Positions 1-10,500 of a DNA stretch of 64,000 nucleotides are shown here, in pieces. The DNA is from Ostrinia nubilalis. Its lineage: Eukaryota; Arthropoda; Insecta; Lepidoptera; Crambidae. A program made the position numbers and the translations under genes. The stretch's first letter is position 1, and every line of letters starts with the position of its first letter. The stretch spans positions 30,001-94,000 of the forward strand of contig NC_087099.1 in assembly GCF_963855985.1 (NCBI RefSeq), given 5' to 3'. Under the pieces are notes generated by a model that had not been told where the DNA came from, made no database searches, and worked only from the letters and a program-made list of their open reading frames with translations.

Positions 1-3000
1 GGAAACTGAAAATTCCTGAAAAATTACAGTTAGGTTCCTGAAGACATTCTGGAAACCGGTTAGGTTCGTTTCAGAACCTAACTTGATAAAACCTAACAAA
101 AACCGGATAGGTTTCAGGCAAACCGGAAACTGAAAATTCCTGAAAAATTACAGTTAGGTTCCTGAAGACATTCTGGAAACCGGTGAGGTTCGTTTCAGAA
201 CCTAACTTGATAAAACCTAACAAAAACCGGATAGGTTTCAGGCAAACCGGAAACTGAAAATTCCTGAAAAATTACAGTTAGGTTCCTGAAGACATTCTGG
301 AAACCGGTTAGGTTCGTTTCAGAACCTAACTTGATAAAACCTAACAAAAACCGGATAGGTTTCAGGCAAACCGGAAACTGAAAATTCCTGAAAAATTACA
401 GTTAGGTTCCTGAAGACATTCTGGAAACCGGTTAGGTTCGTTTCAGAACCTAACTTGATAAAACCTAACAAAAACCGGATAGGTTTCAGGCAAACCGGAA
501 ACTGAAAATTCCTGAAAAATTACAGTTAGGTTCCTGAAGACATTCTGGAAACCGGTTAGGTTCGTTTCAGAACCTAACTTGATAAAACCTAACAAAAACC
601 GGATAGGTTTCAGGCAAACCGGAAACTGAAAATTCCTGAAAAATTACAGTTAGGTTCCTGAAGACATTCTGGAAACCGGTTAGGTTCGTTTCAGAACCTA
701 ACTTGATAAAACCTAACAAAAACCGGATAGGTTTCAGGCAAACCGGAAACTGAAAATTCCTGAAAAATTACAGTTAGGTTCCTGAAGACATTCTGGAAAC
801 CGGTTAGGTTCGTTTCAGAACCTAACTTGATAAAACCTAACAAAAACCGGATAGGTTTCAGGCAAACCGGAAACTGAAAATTCCTGAAAAATTACAGTTA
901 GGTTCCTGAAGACATTCTGGAAACCGGTTAGGTTCGTTTCAGAACCTAACTTGATAAAACCTAACAAAAACCGGATAGGTTTCAGGCAAACCGGAAACTG
1001 AAAATTCCTGAAAAATTACAGTTAGGTTCCTGAAGACATTCTGGAAACCGGTTAGGTTCGTTTCAGAACCTAACTTGATAAAACCTAACAAAAACCGGAT
1101 AGGTTTCAGGCAAACCGGAAACTGAAAATTCCTGAAAAATTACAGTTAGGTTCCTGAAGACATTCTGGAAACCGGTTAGGTTCGTTTCAGAACCTAACTT
1201 GATAAAACCTAACAAAAACCGGATAGGTTTCAGGCAAACCGGAAACTGAAAATTCCTGAAAAATTACAGTTAGGTTCCTGAAGACATTCTGGAAACCGGT
1301 TAGGTTCGTTTCAGAACCTAACTTGATAAAACCTAACAAAAACCGGATAGGTTTCAGGCAAACCGGAAACTGAAAATTCCTGAAAAATTACAGTTAGGTT
1401 CCTGAAGACATTCTGGAAACCGGTTAGGTTCGTTTCAGAACCTAACTTGATAAAACCTAACAAAAACCGGATAGGTTTCAGGCAAACCGGAAACTGAAAA
1501 TTCCTGAAAAATTACAGTTAGGTTCCTGAAGACATTCTGGAAACCGGTTAGGTTCGTTTCAGAACCTAACTTGATAAAACCTAACAAAAACCGGATAGGT
1601 TTCAGGCAAACCGGAAACTGAAAATTCCTGAAAAATTACAGTTAGGTTCCTGAAGACATTCTGGAAACCGGTTAGGTTCGTTTCAGAACCTAACTTGATA
1701 AAACCTAACAAAAACCGGATAGGTTTCAGGCAAACCGGAAACTGAAAATTCCTGAAAAATTACAGTTAGGTTCCTGAAGACATTCTGGAAACCGGTTAGG
1801 TTCGTTTCAGAACCTAACTTGATAAAACCTAACAAAAACCGGATAGGTTTCAGGCAAACCGGAAACTGAAAATTCCTGAAAAATTACAGTTAGGTTCCTG
1901 AAGACATTCTGGAAACCGGTTAGGTTCGTTTCAGAACCTAACTTGATAAAACCTAACAAAAACCGGATAGGTTTCAGGCAAACCGGAAACTGAAAATTCC
2001 TGAAAAATTACAGTTAGGTTCCTGAAGACATTCTGGAAACCGGTTAGGTTCGTTTCAGAACCTAACTTGATAAAACCTAACAAAAACCGGATAGGTTTCA
2101 GGCAAACCGGAAACTGAAAATTCCTGAAAAATTACAGTTAGGTTCCTGAAGACATTCTGGAAACCGGTTAGGTTCGTTTCAGAACCTAACTTGATAAAAC
2201 CTAACAAAAACCGGATAGGTTTCAGGCAAACCGGAAACTGAAAATTCCTGAAAAATTACAGTTAGGTTCCTGAAGACATTCTGGAAACCGGTTAGGTTCG
2301 TTTCAGAACCTAACTTGATAAAACCTAACAAAAACCGGATAGGTTTCAGGCAAACCGGAAACTGAAAATTCCTGAAAAATTACAGTTAGGTTCCTGAAGA
2401 CATTCTGGAAACCGGTTAGGTTCGTTTCAGAACCTAACTTGATAAAACCTAACAAAAACCGGATAGGTTTCAGGCAAACCGGAAACTGAAAATTCCTGAA
2501 AAATTACAGTTAGGTTCCTGAAGACATTCTGGAAACCGGTTAGGTTCGTTTCAGAACCTAACTTGATAAAACCTAACAAAAACCGGATAGGTTTCAGGCA
2601 AACCGGAAACTGAAAATTCCTGAAAAATTACAGTTAGGTTCCTGAAGACATTCTGGAAACCGGTTAGGTTCGTTTCAGAACCTAACTTGATAAAACCTAA
2701 CAAAAACCGGATAGGTTTCAGGCAAACCGGAAACTGAAAATTCCTGAAAAATTACAGTTAGGTTCCTGAAGACATTCTGGAAACCGGTTAGGTTCGTTTC
2801 AGAACCTAACTTGATAAAACCTAACAAAAACCGGATAGGTTTCAGGCAAACCGGAAACTGAAAATTCCTGAAAAATTACAGTTAGGTTCCTGAAGACATT
2901 CTGGAAACCGGTTAGGTTCGTTTCAGAACCTAACTTGATAAAACCTAACAAAAACCGGATAGGTTTCAGGCAAACCGGAAACTGAAAATTCCTGAAAAAT

Positions 3001-3304
3001 TACAGTTAGGTTCCTGAAGACATTCTGGAAACCGGTTAGGTTCGTTTCAGAACCTAACTTGATAAAACCTAACAAAAACCGGATAGGTTTCAGGCAAACC
3101 GGAAACTGAAAATTCCTGAAAAATTACAGTTAGGTTCCTGAAGACATTCTGGAAACCGGTTAGGTTCGTTTCAGAACCTAACTTGATAAAACCTAACAAA
3201 AACCGGATAGGTTTCAGGCAAACCGGAAACTGAAAATTCCTGAAAAATTACAGTTAGGTTCCTGAAGACATTCTGGAAACCGGTTAGGTTCGTCAGAACC
3301 TAAC
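1..3304. repeat. 124-bp tandem satellite, about 26.6 copies
   Basis: The unit repeats with an exact period of 124 bp (starts at 1, 125, 249 and so on), and copies are almost identical; one visible change is a T to G at 185. Each unit holds two TTAGG and two CCTAA words, and a perfect hairpin with 9-bp arms GTTAGGTTC/GAACCTAAC around a 6-base loop. The array runs off the left edge, so its true length is unknown. In the last unit the hairpin loop loses two bases and the arms extend to 11 bp, just before unique DNA begins. Confidence 0.97.
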
Positions 3305-3847
3305 CGCGCGAGCGCGTGCGAAGCACGCGCGAGCCTTTACAAAAAATGTAGCACCGGACCTACTGTACAGTGCTGTCCCCCCGCACCCCCTCCCCCCCCG
3401 CACCCCTCCCCCCCGCGCTGCTGCGCACGCGGCGGTTATCGTTTGTCAGTGGTCCACTCAACTTTAATTTGTATAGGAAATTCTTTCTATTTTTTTTTTG
3501 TCAGTAATCGGGTAAATAATAATATTCTTTAATTTCTCTTAGATCTAATTTAGTTTTATAATTATGCTAAGAGAAGATTTATCAGGTGTATAAAATGCCT
3601 GGGGCATCTAGGTAATGTATGAAATTCCTAGGGATTCTATAGAATCTGCTGAAGTGCTGACCCACCGGCAACTTAACTTACATAACATTAATAAATAAAT
3701 ACAGGCCAAAATGTATTTATTTTACACATTGCCGGTGGACCAGCAGGAATTATACCTATATGTAATTTATGACAAACTGAATTACAAGCAGATGAAGCCG
3801 CGGGTAAAAGCTAGTTTATAATAAAGATAAATAAATTAAGAACTTAC
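3305..3847. other. Satellite-flanking non-coding DNA with palindromes
   Basis: A GC hairpin (GCGCGTGC/GCACGCGC, 3-base loop) lies at about 3311-3329, directly after the satellite, followed by C-rich tracts at about 3377-3415. A second foldback with arms around ACCCACCGGCAA/TTGCCGGTGG spans about 3659-3740. The rest is AT-rich and no gene is visible. Confidence 0.6.
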
Positions 3848-3914
3848 CTCGGATCCGGCCGCGCTGGCTGCGGGCGGCGCTCGCGGCACTTGGCGGCCTC
3901 GCGGGCTCCGCTCA
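3848..3914 (-). CDS. Possible internal exon of an unidentified gene
   Basis: This GC-rich 67-bp block sits in AT-rich DNA. On the minus strand it is bounded by an acceptor (TTGTGTTCCAG) and a consensus donor (GTAAGTT). Entering in phase 1 from the candidate exon at 4587-4677 it reads SGAREAAKCRERRPQPARPDP and leaves in phase 2. I do not recognise the protein. It would continue to the left, across the satellite. It could instead be a chance GC island. Confidence 0.3.
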
Positions 3915-4586
3915 CTGGAACACAAAAGCACACTTTGGTTAGCTTTGATTGTCATGTACCTAAATGGTAAAACTCCACAAATATAGAGATCTACTCTATA
4001 GATACCCACACTTCTTCGCCCACCCACCCACACACACCCCAATAACAATAACTTAGGTCAGAGGGTAGGGTTGATGCTCTGATGAGCTAATGCTCGCGTG
4101 CTCTACTAACTAAAATAAAAAATTAAAATTAAAAATTCAAACTATTTAAAAATAAAAACTAGTTAAACATGTTAATGGGGCTCTTTAAAAAAACGTCGAA
4201 AAAACTAAGCGCTGCATTACATAATATTTTGTACTTTTTTGTGGGTAGGTAGGTACAACCTAGTCCAATTTATTTTATCTCGTAAATCAAAATTCACACT
4301 GTGCGCCAGCGGCAGTTCAAATACTAACAACGGAAACAAGTTAAAATAACCGAACAAGTGATAATAATAATAACTACCTGTTCTGCTACTGCACCGTCGG
4401 TAGGTCTAAATGCAGGGGCCACGCCGACTGTGTTTAGGGCTCGCCACAGATCACTATATTTGTTGGGGCTCGCTCTGTTTCGGTGATGCCTTCTTGAGTT
4501 TTATACGTTTAGACACAGTTTGGTTGAGGGCTCACGAATCACACACAATATCACCAATTTTATATCGCAGCCGTAAAATAACGTAC

Positions 4587-4677
4587 CGCGCGGTCCCGGT
4601 CCGGCGCGAAAGAACGGTTCGTGCACCGGCCGCACCGTGGCGCTGTAGTCGCGCGCCCGTGCTGCACCGAGGCGCTG
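4587..4677 (-). CDS. Possible exon of an unidentified gene
   Basis: A GC-rich 91-bp block with acceptor CATACGTGCCTACAG and donor GTACGTTATT on the minus strand. The open frame reads QRLGAARARDYSATVRPVHE and on to PFFRAGPGPR, and ends in phase 1, which fits the exon at 3848-3914. The same frame stays open back to an ATG at 4777-4779, so translation could start there. I do not recognise a family. It lies downstream of the Toll stop, so it would belong to a separate gene. Confidence 0.3.
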
Positions 4678-4811
4678 CTGTAGGCACGTATGTATTGGCG
4701 GCAGATTTAAAATCATCCTTACCCAGTTGCTTAGTAGAATAATTGAACGTAATAGTATGTGTACCTGAACAGTTCTCATGCCAGTATCTTTAATACTAAT
4801 ATTAGCTTTTG

Positions 4812-5045
4812 CTCGCTGCTTCAGACACGTGGATTATCATAAATAGCTTTCCGCCCGCGGCTTCGCGCGCGTGGACAACTGAACCCTATTTTTTTCCAAA
4901 ATAAAATTTAGCCTAATGTTACTCGTGGATAATGTAGCTTTCGAATGGTGAAAGAATTTTTAAAAACGGTCCAGTAGTTTTTGAGCCTATTCATTACAAC
5001 CAAACAAACAAACAAAGTTTTCCTCTTTATAATATTAGTGTAATT
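4812..5045 (+). repeat. Lepidopteran LINE/SINE 3'-tail fragment
   Basis: The segment starts with the typical AGCTTTCCGCCCGCGGCTTC motif and ends with CAAACAAACAAACAAAG followed by TTTATAATATTAGTGT. This tail type recurs at 55972-56205 in this window and is common in lepidopteran non-LTR element relics. No coding sequence remains. Confidence 0.6.
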
Positions 5046-5553
5046 AATAGGCGGTGTTATTCAGCATAAACAATATTACTAGTTTGATTTTATAATATTC
5101 GTTCAGCACAAATCTTTCATAAAAATAACAGCAATAATAAAAATCAAATTAAAAAACATTTTTTATCGGGATCCAAATAAAAACAAAAATTATATTTTAA
5201 CATATATTTTCACAACTTGGTTGTATTAATGGCCAGCGAACGAGTGGAGTTTGTCAGTGGAATGTCCAAAATAACAAATTTCAATAAATGCAATAATATA
5301 ATTCGAGTCGATAAGATTTTATGATCATGTTTTACATGATTTTCCATGGATTTTATTCCCGCATACTTAATTTATCTAAAACTATGACTATTATTGTAAA
5401 TAAAATTCACAAACAACATTTTTGTCGTAAAACGACTACGAATTTTTCATATTCAACGAACTTGTATTGCGCAAATATTAGATCAACAATATAATTGGCT
5501 TGATTGCTAACATTGGTATTCATTGCACTGATTCTGATTCTTGTTCAACATAA

Positions 5554-5755
5554 GGCCCAGAACAGACGGTGAAACGCAACTGCAACGAAACGAAGCAACT
5601 GCTAGTTACTTTTGAGTTGCATCTAAGTTTCTGTCATAGCGTCCGTTGAGAGACCACACATGACGCGATCAGTTTGAAACTTTCAGTTTCATTCATCAGA
5701 ATCATCAGAAAGTTGCAGTTTCGTTGCAGTTGCGTTTCACCGTCTGTTCTGGGCC
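5554..5755. mobile_element. MITE with 3-bp TAA target duplication
   Basis: Long near-perfect terminal inverted repeats begin GGCCCAGAACAGACGGTGAA and end with the reverse complement. The element is 202 bp and is flanked on both sides by TAA (5551-5553 and 5756-5758). A 3-bp TAA/TTA duplication is typical of PIF/Harbinger elements. There is no ORF, so it is non-autonomous. Confidence 0.85.
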
Positions 5756-6660
5756 TAAAAGAAATCATAATAATATTATGAAGTAATTTTAAAAATAAAT
5801 GTCATAATACCAATTAGAATCTTTTCGAAAAGTACTATTTAATTTACTCGTAAGTAGTAACTTACATTAAATTTATGGTCACAAAATTTTACTTGGCACG
5901 GTTTTGAGCTATCATTTTCATATTAATTTTATATTGTTTGTACAATGGCACAGCTTAGTTAAGCTTATAATATAAAAATTATTATCTTTTACCTATTATT
6001 CAACAATATAAACAATATACTATAAAGACATGAGTATATTAGATATCTCTTTCAGTCTAAGTAATCGTAAAGATGATTATGTTGTCACTACCAAGTAACA
6101 AACCAACCAACGTAATCGGTGCCAGAATTTTTAGTTTAGTGCATCGAGGAGCATTCCAATAATATTATGCTTGAGTGAGTAAACGAGTGCTAATTTTCAT
6201 TTTGTTAAAAAACACAAACACGATTTAGTTAAGATTCTAATTTATCACAGTTTCTTAACATTGAAAAACTTAAAAAATATTTACAAAAATATCTTACATC
6301 TACTATTCGGAAGCCTAAATTCATCAGTAACGAAAATAGCACTTTATTTATACAATAATATCTACGAGAATATATTGTCAAATTGGCAGATCTTCGATCG
6401 GTCGATATAAACGAACGTTGCTCAATTTCCGTAATCTTAAATCGACGAAGGACACATCCGTCCCGTCATTTATCTTTTTATAAAATAAGTTTCGTTCCGG
6501 ACCGCGTTCGCCGCCGAGACCGCTGGATGCGGGAAGCGCCGGATCGGCCGTCGTGGAAACCGTCGGGGGAGGCCTTCGTCCGGCGACGGCTGTCGTTCGG
6601 CCGAAACGAACGAAGCGCACGCCCAACGCCCGCGAAACGTGCACGGAGCGCTCGTCGGTT
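5756..6660. other. AT-rich non-coding DNA then a GC-rich block
   Basis: 5760-6400 is AT-rich, with a minus-strand AATAAA (TTTATT on the plus strand) near 6348. 6480-6660 is GC-rich and open in several frames but has no recognisable domain or splice structure. It may be a distal 3' UTR of the Toll gene if a far polyadenylation site is used. Confidence 0.4.
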
Positions 6661-6950
6661 AAATGGCAATGCCAGATTTTGTATGGAAGGTGGCGTCTTT
6701 TTTTTTTCGCGCGGCCATCGACCAAACTTTGTTTTTTGATTACAAAATGGTGTAATAAACCAAATTTACTATGGCATGTATACCTCTATACTCAGTCTGA
6801 ACTGAGTTACGAGCATTAGAAGTTTGATGATTTTACATACTAGATTTGCTTTTTGCGCGCAAGTTTTGTAAGATGTTGCAATTTCTTACAAAACTTACCG
6901 AAACCGCGCGCGCGAAAAAAAAAGACGCCAATTTCCGGCATTGTCTTTTA
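6661..6950. mobile_element. Foldback MITE family A, internally deleted copy
   Basis: Begins AATGGCAATGCCAGATTTTG and ends CCGGCATTGTCTTTTAA, with inverted GGCGTC-poly(T)-CGCGCGG blocks inside. Two longer copies lie at 12193-12731 and 21021-21562. This copy has lost the middle of the foldback. It is bounded by TA (or TTAA) on both sides, so the target duplication is TA as in Tc1/mariner, or TTAA. It sits directly beyond the Toll stop and its nearest poly(A) signal. Confidence 0.8.
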
Positions 6951-6974
6951 AGGCACATCTACTGAGAAAGTATA

Positions 6975-6980
6975 TTTATT
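6975..6980 (-). terminator. Candidate poly(A) signal of the Toll gene
   Basis: AATAAA on the minus strand, 46 nt beyond the Toll stop codon. Cleavage 10-30 nt further would fall at the edge of the MITE at 6661-6950. A second AATAAA near 6348 would give a longer 3' UTR that includes the MITE. Confidence 0.45.
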
Positions 6981-7025
6981 TGGTATCGCGCAGCCGGGCC
7001 GTCATCGCTCGCATCGGGCCGGGGG

Positions 7026-7556
7026 TCAGGCGGCGGCGGGCGGCGCGGGCTCGGGCTCGGCCCGGCGCTGCCAGCCGGGCGGGCGCGGCTCGGGCAGCGC
7101 GTACCGCAGCTCGTCCCAGAAGCCGCGCGCGCCCCAGCGCAGCGTGACGTGCGCGGCAGCGAGCGCGCGCAGCTCTGTGTCGAGGCGCGCGCCGCCCGCC
7201 AGCAGCAGCACGACGCGCGGCGAGCGCTCGCGCAGCGCGGCGGCGTGCGCGGCCCGCAGCTCGGCGCGCGCCCAGCGCGAGCGCAGGAAGGCGGGCGTCA
7301 CGAGCGCCAGCGTGCGCCGCGAGCGCCGCACGGACGCGTCGATCTGCGTCGGGATCCAGGCGCCGATGGGCCAGTCGCGGTAGTACAGGCACAGGCGGCG
7401 GCCGCCGGCCTCGAGGCGCGGCGCGAGGCGCTCGGCGACGAGGCGGCGGTCGGCGGCGGCGTGCGCCACGAAGGCGTCGTACTCGCGGTCGTCGTCGGCC
7501 GGCTCGAGGCGCCGCGCCAGCCAGCGCGCGCGCACGCCGCGCGAGTGCAGGAACGC
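7026..7556 (-). CDS. Toll exon 11: TIR domain and stop
   Basis: Reads from AQAFLHSRGVRARW through the TIR domain to APPAAA and a TGA at 7026-7028. TIR box 1 is YDAFVAHAAADRRLV. The BB-loop region is YRDWPIGAWIPTQI, followed by SRRTLALVTPAFLRSRW and box 3 GFWDELRYALP. The C-terminal tail after the TIR is short (about 20 aa) and Pro/Ala-rich. Acceptor is GTGCGCAG, phase 0. Confidence 0.95.
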   Translation of the reverse strand, partial: AFLHSRGVRARWLARRLEPADDDREYDAFVAHAAADRRLVAERLAPRLEAGGRRLCLYYRDWPIGAWIPTQIDASVRRSRRTLALVTPAFLRSRWARAELRAAHAAALRERSPRVVLLLAGGARLDTELRALAAAHVTLRWGARGFWDELRYALPEPRPPGWQRRAEPEPAPPAAA

Positions 7557-10500
7557 CTGCGCACGGAACGGAATGCGCTTGATTTAGCACGGAAAGACGA
7601 TACAAATTTTCCGTGAAATAAATAAATAACAATAGCAAGGATAATAAAAATAAGAACCCCGCAGGGCAGCATTGTGGCGAGCCGTCGGTGAGTGGCGGCA
7701 CACGGTGTCAGTTGTCAATCCGAGCGTGCCCGAGTCGGTCGAGACCCTCGTCTTCGGCTCGCCGAAATGGATCCGCAGTCTGCAGGACTTTTACCCCTGG
7801 CTTGCCTGAAGCGACCAGCCGGGGTGGAGCAAACGTATTTCGTGCCAAAAAGGACGCCCGCTCAGCACATCCAGCCGACCGAGTGCGCGCCTGGCCACTA
7901 ATTTTTGGCGGACGCCTCGGTCGGAAGGGATCGTGAGTTCGTCACCGGGGAGTCGTCGGCTCCCCGGGCGGAGGAGTCACCTCACGACGCGGCATACCTT
8001 GAGCCTGAGGCGCGTCTCGGGGCGCGCGAGCAGCACGGCGGCCAGGCCGGCGGCGAGCGCGGCCGCGCACAGCGCCGCCAGCGCGGGCCCCGCCCAGCCG
8101 AGCCGCGCGCAGCCCAGCGCCTCGAGCGCCGCCGCCACCGGCGTGCCGTCGCCGCACGTCGTGTTCGCGTAGTCCAGCACCTGCAACCATACCCGACGTT
8201 AGGCATCGACGTGAATCGTGAGCCACGAAGCTCGCGGCGTTTGAACGGTGACGCGCATAGAGATATAGAGAGATGCCAACTGATGCGCTGAGTTCAAAAC
8301 TCAGTGTCGCATTAGAAATTCAAACACACAAATTAAAAATATGTGCTCATTATCTACTGCGGTATCAGTACTCGACGTTCGAATAATATTTAGTACTACG
8401 CAAGCAATTTAACGTAACGAAACGGCCGTGTGGTGACGGCAGAGTAGAATACATTTGTCACCAACCCCTACTCTTCCCGCGGGTGTCGTAAGAGGCGACT
8501 TAGGGACTTCACATCAAACAGAGAACGGACAGCAGCGCTCTCTGACAAACATAAATCTTTTAAACTGCGATCTCCAACCCGCCTGCCAAGCGTGGGGATT
8601 ATGGCAAAACCCTCTACTATAGTGGAGGAGGCTCATAGTCCAGCAGTGGACTGTAAAGGGCTGTTGATGATTGATGATTGAAGCAATTTAACCTGTTTAC
8701 ATTATGACGTCGCTGCTGTTCATTGCAGTCACGAGCGATGCGTTCTGTTTTTGGGCATATCGCCTGGCCCCGCCCCGTTGTCACATCTCCCTTTAGTTTC
8801 TGTGGTCTGTGATGACACGGCTCTGTCACGGTCCCGTTCCCGCCTCTCGTTTCCCCCGCTGCGACTCCCGTGGGGTCAGGACGTCCTGTTTGACGCCGAT
8901 AAAAACTCAACCGGTGAAGGTCGAGTTCGTCCCGGGGGAAAGTTAACTGTCATCGGACCCGCAACGAAATCGATCAGAATAACACAGGGGGAGTTCGAAG
9001 TCGAGGCAGGCCTGTTCATCTCCGCGAGTTTACATCGAAAACAAAACACGCACAATGGCCCACCTACAGGATACTATTCGACAAGGCCTCACATACGAGC
9101 GAACATTGACTCACGCACGCGTATTCTTGTATATGATGGAAGAAAATGGTGTACTAAATACTGTGCAGTATTTAACTGCCTAAATAATAATAAAAACACA
9201 GAATGTACTTTTTTAAGTTGCCTCAAGACACTGAAAGGTAAATAAGTAGTTAATATTATTCATGATAATTCATGCTAAATCATGTATTTCCTCCGCCATT
9301 TTTCGCAGTTTGGCACCTCACGTCACATCATTTTACCGAAGTCAGCCCTATAGCTTCGGCGCAGTGCCGATCACTGACGTTTGTCAACAAAATGGTGCTT
9401 GACTCTTGAGACAGGCTAAATTACACCATATTGTTAATGACATTGAGCATACATTTTTTTAAATACCTTCGCGAAGTAAAACTTCTGTATGTAGTATTTA
9501 TTATTATTCTGTGGTTGAGGTTCGAGTTCCTCGACAGCGCTCACCAGAGCCTTGTTGGCGTCGAGCGCCTCGAGCAGCGCGCGGTTGTCGCAGTGGCAGC
9601 GCAGCGGGTTGCCGGCGAGGCGCAGGCGCGCGCCGCCCGCGAACAGCGCCGCCGCCTCCTCCGCCGTCGCCGACTCCAGCGCGTTGTCGTTCAGGTCCAG
9701 CATCTAAGGACATCGTCCGGTCAGTTCACGGAGAGAAGTGTCGAGGTGGCTTTCTATAACTCTTTTTTTGATTTGAGTACTAGAAATCTACGCCAATACG
9801 TCACGCAACAGGGACGGTTTCTGGAACGTCTAAATGTGTATAAATTTAGAAAACATATTGCAGGACGACACCCTCCGAGACGGGTTAGTAACGGAGCGGC
9901 AGCGTTTACGCGTGTTTATTGTTAAAAAACGCCAATTCAGTTCGTCCCCGCCGGGGGAGACGCACCGAACCGGCATCTCCGTATATAGTCTGGTCCGTGA
10001 GCACGTAGAATTTTGTCCAATGACCCCAAGCTACCCATCTTTCTCGCTCCCGTGTAATTATATTGCTGTCGCGACTGTGCGACGGGCGCCCGCAGGGAGT
10101 GTGCGAGCGTGACAGCAACATAATTACACACGAGCAATAAGGATGGGTAGCTTGGGGTCATTGGACAAAATTCTACGTGCTCACGGACCAGGCTTTAGAA
10201 TACAATAGAAAAAAAAATATTTGCAAGAAAGATATACAATAGGGTGGTCCTTATTTTTCGACTTTTGAATTATCCCCGGGGCACTTTCTCATTCGATTTG
10301 TAGTATGTGTACGCGCCAAACCTATATATTTGACGTTGCTGCGTAAACTGACCCACTCAAATATACTAGCATCGCACAGTATAGACTCTTTCATTGTCAA
10401 CTCCCGGTCCCCACATTACATGGCGACCCTGCCAGTGCTGCCTTAGGGCAGTGCTGTGCAATTAAATAACGAATTAATTGGTGTTAAATAAATAATGTGA

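Noticed and set aside
1..3304. CRISPR array
   Set aside because: Units are contiguous and identical with no unique spacers, in an insect genome.
6383..6739. 118-codon ORF near the Toll 3' end
   Set aside because: Runs into the MITE, with no domain or splice sites; more likely UTR.
6657..6954. piggyBac MITE with TTAA duplication
   Set aside because: TTAA is present at both ends here, but the copy at 21021 is flanked by TA only and the one at 12193 by neither, so a TA duplication fits better.
6941..7616. Plus-strand and other-frame ORFs over the TIR exon (up to 241 codons)
   Set aside because: They are antisense or frame shadows caused by the GC-rich exon; only the minus frame with YDAF...FWDELRYALP gives a known domain.
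8751..9245. 164-codon plus-strand ORF
   Set aside because: No domain, no codon bias, and it overlaps a dispersed repeat.
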